Of a stretch of DNA of 64,000 nucleotides, positions 47,601 through 57,470 are shown piece after piece. The position numbers and the translations under genes were made by a program. This DNA comes from Crocodylus rhombifer (taxonomy: Eukaryota; Chordata; Crocodylia; Crocodylidae): NCBI GenBank assembly GCA_038503035.1, contig JAVSML010025210.1:150044-214043 (forward strand), written 5' to 3'. The first letter of the stretch is position 1. The number at the start of each line of letters is the position of its first letter. Under the pieces are notes generated by a model. That model saw only the letters and a program-made list of their open reading frames with translations. It was not told the origin of the DNA and made no database searches.

Positions 47601-50600
47601 TTGCTGTATGAAGTTACCTCAGTGACACAAAACTCAAGGCACAGGTGCTGAATTTCTCGATAGCTAAGCTGGAATGTTGGAAATCCCAGACACCTCAGTG
47701 ACAGCTAACGAACTGTTTCTTTTCCATTCTGATGTTCTCTTCAGCACATGGTACATTCTTGGGTCATATACGTTTGGAACCTCACAAACCCCAGCAGATT
47801 CCCATTGACTCCACGGTTTCATTTGGTGCCTCTACACGAGCATACACTCTGCGAGAGAAGCCTCAGACACTGCCATCAGCAGTTAAAGGAGATGAGAAGA
47901 TGGGCGGTGAAGATGAGGAGCTCAAAGGCTTGCTGGGCCTGCCAGAGGAAGAGACAGAGCTTGATGTGAGCACTGCAGAATATTGAGATTCTAGATCGGG
48001 TGGGCGGTTATTTGGGCCCAAGGGCCACATATGGAGTTATGCTGAGCTGTCACAGTCTGGGTCAGCACCCTCTCACCACCTTTGTGGGGCTTTGGGTGGG
48101 CAGGGAGCTGTTTTAGGAGTGGGGCAGGTGAAGTCAAGATCATTGGGCTAGGTCTCAGGGTGGTGACAGCTCAGGGCAGGGGCCTGAGCTGAGCTGCGGT
48201 CTGCTCCCTGCCTGCTCTTGCCCTGTGGTGGGGTGTGTATGGGAGTGAGAGGCATGTTGTTGTGGGGAGGGAGGAGCTGCCTGGGTGTTAGGTCCTGGGA
48301 GCCAGCCAGATGGGAGGGGAGGGATCGGGAGGCAGGGGGCACGTGCACCAGAGCTTGCCTGGGTGGCGGGGTCTGGCTGTTCTCATGGTGCTCCACGTGG
48401 GGTTGAGCCCTACCTGGGGCAGCCCATGCTGTGGGCCCCCTGGGCTGGGCCTGGCCTGTGCACAGCTTCTGGTGGGTCTATTCCTGGTTCGGCTGCAGCC
48501 AGCTGGATGCTGCTTTGCTCCCCTCACCTTCAGCGTGAGCCACCTGGCTGAAGCTTCTCCCACCTGCCCACTCATATTAGTGCAACAGGGGGCAGGATGG
48601 AGGTGAGGGCAGCAGAGCAGCTGCTCTTCACATTGGGTGGGCAGAGTGGGTGGAAGGCAGCCAGGAACTGAACCTGGAGCCCCATGCACTGAGGCAGGAG
48701 CTTCCCATCTGAACCTTCCCCTCCACTCAGAGGGGCAGAGGCAGGAGCAAGAGGAGGAGCCATCAATGGAGGCAAGAGGAACAGAACAGCCCAGCCAGCC
48801 TGCGCCTGGGTCAGCACACTTAGCTTGCAGCATGGTGGTTCCTGGTGCAGCTGCAGCTGGCCAGGTGCTGTTCTGCTCCCCTCGCCTCCAGCGGCAGCTC
48901 TTCCTCCCACTCCTGCCCCTGCTGCACTGCACCAGGTGGACAGAGGGGAAGCTTCGGCTGGGCATTTCCTGCTAGAGGCAAGGGGAGCAGAGCAGCACCG
49001 GGAGCAGCCACACCAGATGCTGCACATGCTGGTTAGGGCTTGGGCCAGTGGGCACAGGCAGGAATATGGCACAGGTACCCAGCTGCAGATCAGATCCAGT
49101 TGGTTGGCAGGTTGCATCTGGCCCACAGGGCATATTTTGCCCACTCCTGTTCTAGATGGATGATATTCATGTCCTTTAGTTAGTGATATTAGGTCTCTAC
49201 ATTTCCTGGTCTTGAAGGTTGTTTAAGAGGCGTTTGCTGCTGGTAGGCATTCACAAGCTATCTTATTCCACAACAGCAGGCTTGTCTTTGTGCTGCTTTC
49301 CAGGAGTCCTTATGTCAGGCCTTGGATATTTGCTCACAAACACCCAATCATGCTCTTTTACCAGGTCAATAGCAGTTTCCCAACCCTATTGCTCATGCTA
49401 TCAGGAGCCATTGTAGCCTTATCACCTGCATTCAGCTAGTGAAGATCAGGCTGACAGTGGGGCAGAGAACAGTGCATTGATGCTGGCCATCATACCTTTT
49501 CTTCATTTGATGCTGTGTTTTGCTGTTAACTAGCACAGGTGCATGGTTAGATTTGCATACGTTACAGCCATACCGACCGTTTATTCCATGAATGTTTCCT
49601 TAGAACCTGACAGAGTTTAACACAGCCCATAACAAGAGAATTTCAACTCTTACCATAGAAGAAGGGAATTTGGATATCCAGAGACCAAAGAGAAAACGGA
49701 AGAACTCAAGAGTGACATTCAGTGATGATGATGAGATAATCAATCCAGGTGAGTTTGCTTTTCTTTCCTCAAAACTCGACAGTGCTACTCTACCCCATTA
49801 GGATTCCTATGACAAGCAAGTTAATAGGAAAGTGCTGCCACCACTCCCTACTCCACGTGCAGTCAGTCCCACCCCTCCACTCCAGGTTATCTGCCTCAGG
49901 TAATCAGAATTTTTACATAACCAGCACTTGGCATTGCCCACTCATGCCAGATAGCAGGGATTTTATTGTAGTAGATTTTGGAGAGTTCTCACTAACTTCT
50001 ACTGACTGCCCCTTGGGTCCTTCATGAACTAGTCATTACCACTTCAACTGTTAGGCAGTAAGAGTAGCACTAAGTACCTTGCTTCTCATTTGAGGATTTT
50101 GGCTGTTAAAACCATGAGGAAAAATTAAAATTTAAGCATGATCAGGTAGCCTGACCCCAGAAGCTCTGCAACAGTCCCTCCCAACTTCAAACCCAGGAGC
50201 CAGTGTTTGGTGCTGCCACTAGATGGCCCCACCAGTACATTTTAGTTCATGTCTGTAGATTTGCCTGACCAAACAGAACTCTTAGAATCCCAGCTTCGTA
50301 AAGAGAAGGTACTGATTCGTCATAAATCCCCTTGTGTGCCATATGCCAACTGTTTCCAGCTTTTTTACTGAATGTGTCATTCTTACAGAGGATGTGGACC
50401 CCTCCGTTGGGCGTTTCAGAAACATGGTACAGACAGCAGTAGTCCCAGTTAAGGTAACGAATCATTTCTAAAGCTATCAACAAGAAACTACAGTGGTAGT
50501 CCATAATTCCTGTATGAATTGTTCTCTTAAAAGTAGCATACTAGAGATGGAAATATTTCAGTTATTTAAAAAGCAAGTGACCAAAAGTTTGTGCCTATTT

Positions 50601-51662
50601 ACCTCCAGTTACCTTGGTTAAAAGAAGTGTCAGGACTGTAAATTCAAGTTTAGGCCATTTTACAAAATGTTAGATCAGTATGTTTGTCCTTAAAATGCCT
50701 TTTGGCTTAGTGGTAAATGGCAAAAAACAAGTAGGAAATATTGGTCAATTTCCAGCGTGGTGAAAGTTTTAGAATAAAGGTGGCCAACCCGCCACACACG
50801 TGCTACAAGTAGCACAGGCAGCTATTGCATGATACATGAGGCCTAGATGCTCAGTAAAAAGACACTGGAATTGGAGGCAAAGGGGCTTGATATTGATGCG
50901 AGAGGGAGTGTCAGGTGTCACCATCCAGAGCCAAGATAACCATTTCCTCACTTAACAGCTGCCAACAAATTCAGGGCTTTGGATCTTTGCTTGCCATATA
51001 AACCTGTAGTGATTGCCAGGCCAGGGAATGGTTAACCTAGCTCTTGACAGTGATGCTTTTTCTCCAAGCATCTGGAGGCTTGAGTCCCCTTGCCTCCAGT
51101 CCAGCACCCCAAGGTAAAATCTATCAGGTACACCTGTAGGGGGGCAGATATCAAATCAACCATCACGGAGGGGTGAGAGTTTAATTTGTGGCATGCCATG
51201 AAGGCTGGGTACTGCTGTGCTAGAAGGTTATAGATGGGAACTGGAATAACTTATTCTATTGTTAAATACTAAATAGTTCTTTAAATACTTTATTCTGTCC
51301 AACTGCAGAAAAAACGGATGGAAAACTCGGGCTCACTGACCACAGATGAATCTTCAACACGGCGCATGCAAAACTTCCCCTACAGTGGAGGATTATATGG
51401 TGGCTTACCTCCCACCCACAATGAGGCAGGTTCCCAGTCGCATGGCGTTCATGGGACAGCACTGATTGGAGGCCTGCCCATGCCGTACCCTAATCTAGCC
51501 CCTGATGTGGACTTGACTCCCGTTGTGCCATCAACAGTTAACATGAACCCTGCCCCGAACCCTGCTGTCTTTAATCCTGAAGCTGTGAATGAACCCAAGA
51601 AGAAGAAATATGCAAAGGAGGCCTGGCCAGGCAAGAAGCCCACCCCTTCTCTACTGATCTGA
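29352..51662 (+). CDS. PPP1R8: Nuclear inhibitor of protein phosphatase 1 (NIPP1), complete
   Basis: Nuclear regulatory subunit that binds and restrains protein phosphatase 1 and directs it to splicing and chromatin partners. Coding exons are 29352-29416, 41390-41450, 46805-46958, 47745-47965, 49604-49748, 50389-50453 and 51309-51662. All introns are GT-AG and in phase. The product is 354 residues (human 351). The FHA domain carries FGRN (54-57), SRVHA (71-75) and NSTHGTFL (92-99), the phospho-threonine-binding elements. A basic stretch precedes the RVTF PP1-docking motif at 203-206, followed by an acidic DDDE. The C-terminus ends KKYAKEAWPGKKPTPSLLI, as in mammals. The start is the only ATG giving the conserved MAANANSG opening. 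It appears fully intact. Known family partners such as CDC5L, SF3B1 and MELK are from the literature, not from this sequence. Confidence 0.97.
30110..30170 (+). mobile_element. CR1 3' end scrap
   Basis: About 60 bases with the CR1 3' signature (GATGATCTTGTGAGGTCCCT, then TCTAGCC) and a short ATATCTATGAC tail, plus orientation. Confidence 0.6.
30660..31209. repeat. Palindromic GC-rich element
   Basis: Ends are loosely inverted: GTAGCATAACTAGGGGTGGG near 30673 and, on the opposite strand near 31209, ATAGCTAGTGGGGTGGGGTG. The flanks GCCTACA at 30653-30659 and 31210-31216 may be a target duplication. Inside, 31017-31060 and 31107-31151 form a near-perfect hairpin (CCAGCATGGCTGGGGCTGGT facing its inverse). 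Non-coding. Confidence 0.5.
31300..32095. repeat. hAT-like element inserted in CR1, itself split by a younger CR1
   Basis: Starts CAGTGTTTCCCAACCTTTTC at 31300 and ends GGTTGGGAAACCCTG at 32095 (opposite strand CAGGGTTTCCCAACC). The duplication gtctattc (31292-31299) and atctattc (32096-32103) differs at one base. Removing the inner CR1 leaves a short non-autonomous unit of about 180 bases. Confidence 0.8.
31458..32072 (-). mobile_element. Younger CR1 LINE nested in hAT, minus strand
   Basis: Starts at the CR1 3' terminus (TTCATAGATTTCATACACAT) and runs to the ORF2 C-terminal region, where the minus-strand frame (31593-32114) reads KTLACIHRCFSSKSRDVIFP and VEKLERVQRRAMHM. It belongs to the same recent-looking subfamily as 4155-6335 and 42318-42650 and is 5'-truncated within ORF2. 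Confidence 0.88.
33641..35046. other. Intron sequence, no feature seen
   Basis: AT-rich sequence in PPP1R8 intron 1. I recognise no exon, repeat or RNA gene. Confidence 0.45.
35047..35513. repeat. hAT-like element with perfect 8-bp duplication
   Basis: A 467-bp unit starting CAGTGGTACCCAGCCTTTTT and ending GTTGAGCACCCCG. It is flanked on both sides by tattagtg (35039-35046 and 35514-35521), a perfect 8-bp target duplication. No transposase coding. The terminal repeats are short and imperfect. Confidence 0.85.
35697..35722. repeat. GA-rich simple repeat
   Basis: Short microsatellite: a few CAGA units followed by about nine GA units. Confidence 0.85.
36328..36917. repeat. hAT-like non-autonomous element
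   Basis: A 590-bp unit with inverted ends CAGGGTTGTCAAACTCAT (36328) and, on the opposite strand, CAGGGTGTCAAACACATG (from 36917). The flanks aaatagag and gaatagaa agree at six of eight bases. The internal sequence is GC-rich with repeated CATGTGG/CAGTGCA-type words. Confidence 0.7.
37425..38804. repeat. Foldback element, family B copy 2
   Basis: A 1380-bp unit with terminal inverted repeats of roughly 95 bases: TAGAGGTGTACCAGTACATC at 37425 and, from 38804 on the opposite strand, TAGAGGTGCACTGATGCATC, both leading to AAGGAAAATTGAC and a GGCTTTTTTT block. The GC-rich core has several shadow open reading frames on both strands with no protein similarity. It may sit inside an older hAT-like remnant (37351-38894). 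Confidence 0.7.
39495..40025 (+). mobile_element. Old CR1-like LINE 3' region, plus strand
   Basis: Diverged sequence following the CR1 C-terminal and 3' UTR pattern: GGTGAGATCGCATCTGAAGT near 39545 is the TRPPLEY-type block, then the 3' tail with TGATGATGTAGGAGACCTGT near 39980. Many indels, so clearly ancient. Confidence 0.6.
41390..41450 (+). CDS. PPP1R8: PPP1R8 exon 2
   Basis: A 61-nt exon with acceptor AG at 41388-41389 and donor GTATGA at 41451. It completes the split Trp codon and encodes AGKPPPGLHLDVVKGDKLIE, the lead-in to the FHA domain. Confidence 0.96.
42244..42963. repeat. hAT-like element split by a CR1 copy
   Basis: Starts CAGTGGCTCTCAATCTTTTT and ends ACAGAATCACTG (opposite strand CAGTGATTCTGT). 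The flanks ctctaatc (42236-42243) and ctctagtc (42964-42971) form an 8-bp duplication with one mismatch. A CR1 3' end occupies about 42318-42650. It lies in PPP1R8 intron 2. Confidence 0.75.
42318..42650 (+). mobile_element. Young CR1 LINE 3' end, plus strand
   Basis: Open frame 42350-42553 encodes the CR1 ORF2 C-terminus (PQGITRSNGHKLLQDRFRLD, and FKSKLDAYLAGIL before the stop), followed by the CR1 3' UTR and an ATGAAATCTATGAAAT tail. It is nearly the same as the 3' end at 4155, so both belong to one recent subfamily. Confidence 0.92.
42972..46804. other. PPP1R8: PPP1R8 intron 2, mostly unique
   Basis: Mostly AT-rich sequence. Possible ancient CR1-like sequence at about 44930-45430 (weak), and repeat scraps at 45828-46150, where a GC-rich hAT-like piece is followed by CAGTGCACCCCTA, resembling a family B end. 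No exon seen. Confidence 0.4.
46805..46958 (+). CDS. PPP1R8: PPP1R8 exon 3, FHA core
   Basis: A 154-nt exon with acceptor AG at 46803-46804 and donor GTAAGT at 46959. It encodes residues 43-93 with the FHA signatures YYLFGRNPD and SCSRVHAALVYHK and ends in the split Thr codon of LNST. Confidence 0.97.
47745..47965 (+). CDS. PPP1R8: PPP1R8 exon 4
   Basis: A 221-nt exon with acceptor CAG at 47742-47744 and donor GTGAGC at 47966. It encodes the end of the FHA domain (HGTFLGHIRLEPHKPQQIPI) and the linker ending LPEEETELD. Read-through into the intron would meet a stop within about 20 bases. Confidence 0.97.
47997..49149. repeat. hAT-like element with perfect 8-bp duplication, close to exon 4
   Basis: A 1153-bp unit starting CGGGTGGGCGGTTATTT and ending TTTTGCCCACTCCTG. 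It is flanked by ttctagat at 47989-47996 and 49150-49157 (perfect). It begins 31 bases after the exon 4 donor. The core is GC-rich and contains partial inverse repeats around CAGCTGGATGCTGC. Open reading frames here have no similarity to transposase, so it is non-autonomous. Confidence 0.85.
49604..49748 (+). CDS. PPP1R8: PPP1R8 exon 5, PP1-docking motif
   Basis: A 145-nt exon with acceptor AG at 49602-49603 and donor GTGAGT at 49749. It encodes residues 168-215 with the basic RPKRKRKNS stretch, the RVTF motif and SDDDEIINP. The Ser before RVTF is the family's known phosphorylation position that weakens PP1 binding. Confidence 0.97.
50389..50453 (+). CDS. PPP1R8: PPP1R8 exon 6
   Basis: A 65-nt exon with acceptor CAG at 50386-50388 and donor GTAACG at 50454. 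It encodes DVDPSVGRFRNMVQTAVVPV plus K, part of the conserved central domain. Confidence 0.96.
50776..51223. repeat. Probable hAT-like element in intron 6
   Basis: Left end AAAGGTGGCCAACCCGCCAC, right end (opposite strand) GCACAGCAGTACCCAGCCTT, a style shared with other hAT-like units in the window. No clean target duplication seen, so ends are approximate. Confidence 0.4.
51309..51662 (+). CDS. PPP1R8: PPP1R8 terminal coding exon
   Basis: Acceptor CAG at 51306-51308, stop TGA at 51660-51662. It encodes 117 residues: a variable start (KKRMENSGSLTTDESSTRRM), then the conserved FPYSGGLYGGLPPTH, GTALIGGLPMPYPNLAPDVD and C-terminal KKYAKEAWPGKKPTPSLLI. The extreme C-terminus is the second PP1-inhibitory and nucleic-acid-binding region known in mammals. 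Confidence 0.96.
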   Translation, partial: KKRMENSGSLTTDESSTRRMQNFPYSGGLYGGLPPTHNEAGSQSHGVHGTALIGGLPMPYPNLAPDVDLTPVVPSTVNMNPAPNPAVFNPEAVNEPKKKKYAKEAWPGKKPTPSLLI

Positions 51663-53750
51663 GATGGGCTTCGTTTGGGGGCGGGGGGTGATGAACTTGA
51701 GAAACTGTTTGTGTGCAGTATCGTCTTTTTTAAATTTATGTCCTAACTGCACGTAATATCCAGAACGGAAGGGTGATTTATCCCTTAAAGATCTGTCTTC
51801 AGAACTTTTTTATATGAATGTAAAAATACATATCCCACCTACTTTTGAACCAAATTGTCTAGCAGCCTTTTCTCTTTGCCATTAATTTAGAGATAAACTT
51901 CAGAGTCAATAAGCCTGGTGAGAATAAAGGGATAGTGTCAAGTAATTTAGGCCTCAGACTTTTTAACATAATCCTGTAAACACACAAGACTAGGTGTAGT
52001 GCTTATACTGTGAGTAACTTTACTCCAGTTATAGCGTTCATAGTAGTTCACACTACTTCAGAAGTCAGTGCTTGCAGGGTCACACCTAAATTCAATACTT
52101 AATCAAGTCATTAGGAGTAAATTTAAACAATTACTAAATGATATAAGTAAAATAACTTTCATTTTTACTTTTACAAAACCTTACGACAGGTTTCTGTTTG
52201 AGTGCAAGCATTCTCTTGTTGTATTTGCCATTTTGAACATGAGTACATCTAATGCTCTCACAAGGACTGGAGATGTGGTCAGAAAAGTAAAACTGAAACT
52301 AAGTAGACAGTTTTCTCTAAACATTCTGTTACACCTGAAAAGCAAATAGCAAAGAAATGGCAAATACCATTGTAGTCTCAGCCGTCTTATAACACACATA
52401 AGGACATATGTGAACCTTTCAACACAAGTGAAATATCCTTTTTTGCGTTTGTATCTGTGTCTGGGAGGGGACCCTTTAAATTGACAATCATAGAGCATGA
52501 GAGGCATGACAGTTTGTGAAAAATAGTCAGCAGCATTGGATTGTTCTCATAGTTTCTATGTTGTCTTTAATAACTAAAACCACATGCAGTTTTCTACATT
52601 ATTGTCCTTTTCCTTGTTAAAATGGGGGATGGGTTGAAAAAAAAAGCTAGCATATTTCTAAAGTGAACCCAGTTTTCTGATGAAAATTAAGTGCATCTGA
52701 ACCAAATCAGTTTTCCTAGTTTGGGTGTGCGGCACTCTGTGGTTTGATATGAGTGTTCTTTCATTTCAAACAAAATGGGAATTTTGAGTTGGATATTCCC
52801 TCTAGCCCCACAAAGCGTAGGTTCCCAAAACTGTATGAATGCATTCATATATTATTTTGTATTTTAAATATTTGTGGGCAGTCTTTGTATCATTTAGCAT
52901 AGCATAGTATAGCATAGCTCAAGTACTTACTCAAAGTACTATTCGGGGAATTTCTCCAGGTTATGTGCACTTAAACATAACTGTCCTCTCCCAGAAGTCC
53001 ACCAGTGCAGGTAGCTGCTTGGCAAGCTAGTATTTTGAAAATGTAACTGCCATCAGAGAGACTATTCCTTTTAACGTATCCCATCTGGTTGTACACTCTT
53101 GTACTCTTTTGGACGGCTGTTCCAAAAATCAATATGGCTTTTGCTTCTGTAAACTACAGAATGAAAACTTCTGTCATGATATATGTATAAAAATGAGCTG
53201 GTAATCCAGGATTGGGTTGATGTTCCTCTCTATTCTTCCCTCCCTCTCTCTCTCTGTTCCTCCCTCTCTGCCCCATCCCCCTCCCCCCACCTCAATCCCA
53301 TTTGGCTCAGCTAGCTAAAATGGCTCTTGTTCATCTTCTTTCATTCCAAGTACTTTACATGTTGCACTTCAGACTAATTCTTTTGATTTTCAGCTTTATT
53401 TTTTCCTAGGCTTCAGGACTTCCTCTTTCCTGCCAGTCTGTGTTTTGAAGACAATTCTTTAGGGTGTAAGTAGTTAGGGCAAGTAAAAATTGAACAGTAC
53501 TTTATTTTTACAAGTGACTTCTTGCAAGATCTCCCTTGGGAAAGGGAACTTTACTGCTTGTCACTTTTGAAGCTCTTCTCGTCCCTGGGATTGTACCAGC
53601 TCTCATTATTTCAGAGCTCTGAAGCCTTTACAGGCCAGTACAGGATGGGGCCTGACACCATGAGGTTTGTACATTTGTGTAATAGGCCTTTTCATGCTTT
53701 CTGTTTAGCTTTTTACCTGTAACCTTTACTACATTGTAAATTAAATTCAG
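51663..53750 (+). other. PPP1R8: PPP1R8 3' untranslated region (end uncertain)
   Basis: Sequence free of clear transposons after the stop. Candidate poly(A) signals are AATAAA at 51923-51928 and ATTAAA at 53740-53745. It includes a CT-rich simple stretch at 53220-53292 and a short GCATA tandem at about 52898-52918. Which signal is used cannot be decided here. Confidence 0.5.
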
Positions 53751-54663
53751 ATTTTGCCATTTTGGAAAGTTTAGTGTGTTTTTTCCCATGCTAGACTCCC
53801 ACTGCAATTGGGAGCTTGCATTGCTTCTTGAAGGTTTCTGCTCATGCAACTACCTGTCACTTCATACCTCTCTCTTAGTGAGACTGATGCATGCTCCTGG
53901 TTAGGGCATCTGGCAGTCTTAATTATGCTCCAAACTTCAGGTTGCCTGCACCCGAGCCTTGCTGCTCCAGGATCATTGTTTCACTTTTACATAAACTGTG
54001 CTAAACACTGTTTCTGACACTTAGTCCGTGTGCTTCAGGCAGAGCTCTCTATGGCGATCTGGCTCTGAGCTATGCTTCAGGACCCAGCAGTATAACTGTT
54101 TCTGCCCAGAAACCTTCTGCCCAAGCCAGACCTGGGACAGCCTAGACCCTCCACAGCCTTGTCCACCCTCTTCCAATACACATGCCCTAAGCTTCTAGGA
54201 CTGGAGTTGGGAGACGAGGCAGTAGAATAGTGAGAAAAAATAACTGCTCAAAATTGTGTGGTGGGAAGGCTTGCAAAATGAACACTAACTATATGCTGTT
54301 CTAGAGCTTAAACTCCTGCAGTTGCAGATCTGCCTGCCCAAGCAGACTTCTGAGTAGCTGTCAGAGTCCCCATTGCTGTCAGGGACAGTTTTTCCTCAAG
54401 TGTGGCATTGCCTGCTTGGGTTGGCAGTGATTTTCCAGTTGTTTTCTGGTTTTGACTTTTAAAAAGAAAAGGAAGTCAGTCTCCAGCTAGTGGCATAGGG
54501 AACCTTCAAGTTGTGAAGTAAATGTTTACTGATACAGTTTTGCCAATCTATGAAGAGCCATGAATAGTTCTGAGCAGTGAAAACTGCCCCATGTAATGCA
54601 TGTTGCTTCAGACATCAGCGATATTCTAAGTCTTGATACTGTTAGCCATTTCATTACTTAACA
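53751..54663. other. Intergenic, no feature seen
   Basis: Unique-looking sequence with no recognised gene or repeat. Confidence 0.4.
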
Positions 54664-55755
54664 GGAGGGATCTGGGTTTTTTGTTTGCCATGGAAAAATA
54701 TGGAATTTCTCCTTTAAAGGAGAAGAGCACAGGAAACCACTGTGGGAGAAAAGCACAGGGAGTGGGGCAGGGTTGGCAGCTGGGGGTGCTACCCAGCCAG
54801 GACAGAAATGTTCAGCCATAGGGCCTGGCTGGGGGAGTGGGATGGAGCCACAGGTGGCTCATTCCAGGGGTGATGCAAGGGTTGGCTCCCCACTGTTGTG
54901 TGCATTCCCATGGAGGAGGGGTGCAGATTTCTACATGGGGCAGGGAATGATGCAGGCTGCCTACTGGGGGTTTGGGACTCCCAGCCCTGCTGCCTTGTAT
55001 GGCTCAGTGAGTGGGACCTGGCAGGGGAGGGTGGAGTGGGGCTGCTGCTACCAGGACCTCTGTGCTAGCCATGCTGCCAAGGTGTGGTGCCCCTTGCACC
55101 CTGCTGCTTCTGGGTGGCCATGGGGTACCTCACCATTGTAGAGCAGCTGGTGGGGGCTCCCTGTGGTGGCGGTGGCAGCACAGCATCTCCAGGGGGAAGG
55201 GCAGCAGGGTAGGGAGCCCTGAACCCACAGCACGTCCTTTCCTGTCCACGACAGGGTCTGCTAGGCTCCAGCCATCCTGCTCGCAGGAGGAGAAACAGGT
55301 CTCCATGCTCCTCTTCAGCTGCAGCGGCCACCATAGCCTTAGCAACTGGGAGCTCCCTCCGGCAGGGCTGTGGGGGGTATCGTGGCTTGGGAATGAGTGG
55401 TACCAGTATATTAGGGCTACTCAGCACCAGAAAACAGTTGAGGGGGGGAAGGGCTGGGGCACTGCTGAAGCTGGACTCGCATCCTGGTGAGAAAAGGGGG
55501 CAGGCAGAGCTCTTACAAACCCACCAAAATATATAAGTATTTAGAATTTATTTTCTTATAATGAATGAGGCACTGGTAGGCTTCCAAATTGCTTTAATAT
55601 TGTAAATATAGGAATAAAATATTGTGTTCAACTGATACCTGTATATATAGGGCTTCATTTTAATCACAAAAAAATGTGAATTTTGGATGTTTTAATTGGA
55701 TAATTTGGGTTTTTGAGGAGAGAATGTAGAATTTCTGAACAGAGCAAACCAGGAT
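54664..55755. repeat. Foldback element, family A copy 3
   Basis: Starts near 54664 with CAGGAGGGATCTGGGTTTTT (compare CAGGTATCTGGGTTTT of copy 1) and ends near 55755 with ACCAGGATCCTTG. The arm at 55530-55720 (TTTAGAATTTATTTTCTTAT, then CACTGGTAGGCTTCCAAATT) matches copy 2 closely. The core is GC-rich and non-coding. Confidence 0.6.
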
Positions 55756-56239
55756 CCTTGCTCATCAGTCTGAAAGGGAGGGGGTGTCCAGGCTAGGGCC
55801 ATCCCACTTCTTCACAGCTGGCAATGGGGTGGGAGGGGAGACGGACTGTTCGGTAGTGCGTAAGGTGTTGCACAGAGTTGGACTGGCTCAGAGGTGCAGC
55901 CACAAAGGGAGGAAAGAGATGTTCCCCTACATGCTGTGCAGGAGCAGCCTCTTTCAGGGCTGAGGGTAATGTATCCCTGCTCTCTTACCTATGTCATGCA
56001 AAAGTTCACCTGCCTTCGTGGTAGGGGAAGATTAAAGATTTTGGAAAGCGGGGGTGCAGGAGGAGCAACCTGAGCTGTTGGTATTGCTGTGCCCTGCCTG
56101 CCAGCCTGTTTTTCTCCCTCTCCAGGAAGGCAGACTGCTTCAAGTCCCTCAAGCAAGTCTGCCCTCCCTTCCCCTGCCCTTGATGGGGGGGTGGGGAAAG
56201 GAGGTGCTGCTGCACCCAGAGAGAAGGTGGAGGGCAGGA

Positions 56240-57470
56240 GTGCATTTCAGAAGGATTTCAACAGATTGGAAAGCTGGGCTGGAGCTAACAGGGTGAAGTT
56301 CAGTGCTGAAAATGCAAGGAGCTCCCCTTGGGAAGAATGCTCACAAATACAAAACGGGTGACACCTGGCAGGATCACAGCACTGGTCACTGATGACAGAA
56401 GACAAAAGGATATGGGACTCAGGGCAGCTGCACAAAAGGTGACTGCAGTTTTGGGAGGTATCCACAGAAGCATTAGGTGCAAAACACAAGAGGTAATAGT
56501 GCGTCAACACTTAGCATTGTTTAGGCCTCCACTAGAGTATTATGTGCAGTTTTGGGCTCCACATTTTGAAAGGACATGGAGAGAGTCCAGAGGCAGGTGA
56601 CAAAGATGAAAACGGGGCTTGGCTTGGAGAGCAAATCATATGAAGAGAGGCTGAAGGAGCTAGGCATGTTCAGCTTGAAGATAAGGTGCTTAGGAAGGGA
56701 CATGATAGCCTTCAAATACTCAAAGGGCTCCCATAAAAAGAGGAGAAATACCTTTTCTCTCTTGCTGTGGAGTAGGATGCAGAGTAGTGGCTTGAAGTTG
56801 CAGCAAAGTAGGTATCAGGAAGAGCTTCTTCACTGTTAGAGCTGTTAGGGAGACAGTGGAACAGGCTGCCCGGGTCAGGTGGGGATTCTTCAACACTGGA
56901 GGTGCCTAGGAGGAGGTTATGTGCATACATGTGGTTTGGGGAGTGATGTAGGAATAGCTACGCCTATGCTATTTTATAGGTATTTCCCATGCTTCTGGGC
57001 TTTGCTGGTTATGGCATGGGGTTGGGAGGGAATTCTGCCCCCCACCTCAACCCTGCAGCTGTGTGTCAGGATTTTGTATTTTGGGTTGGGTTTTTTTAAG
57101 CCCTCCTTAGAGGCATTGGGCACTGGCTGTAGACAAGGTTGGGGATTTTGACTGGTACATGCCAATGCTCCTGCTAAGATTTAAACCCAGAGGTTCCTGG
57201 CTACAGGGTCCTGCCCCTCTGCTCAGGGTCAGGCCAATCGCCATATTTGGGGTCAAGAAAGAATTGTACCCCATGGTCAGGTCCATATGTTCTCTCTGGG
57301 TGTCGGGTGGGGGGGAACGTTGCCTTCCTCTGTAGCAGGGAGCATGGCTCTCTTCCTGGGATCTCTTTAATGTATTTTAACAACCTTTACAGAAGCAGGA
57401 GGTTGGCTGCCACGATCCCCCTCTACCTGTGGCAGGATAGGCTGTTATGTCTAGGGTTGTGTCAGCAGGG
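56240..57470 (+). mobile_element. CR1-type LINE, ORF2 end and long 3' UTR, plus strand
   Basis: Broken frames encode the CR1 C-terminal blocks (RPPLEYYVQFWAPHFERT, MERVQRQVTKMKTGL, SYEERLKELGMFSLK). The 3' region differs from the main CR1 family here and includes GGGAGGGAATTCTGCCCCCC and a TTTTTTAAGCCCTCCTTAGA block, shared with the copy at 59380-59815. A separate CR1-type subfamily. Confidence 0.75.

Noticed and set aside
48288..49163. Several long frames (up to 225 residues) in PPP1R8 intron 4
   Set aside because: All lie inside the GC-rich hAT-like unit 47997-49149, overlap each other on both strands and show no transposase motifs.
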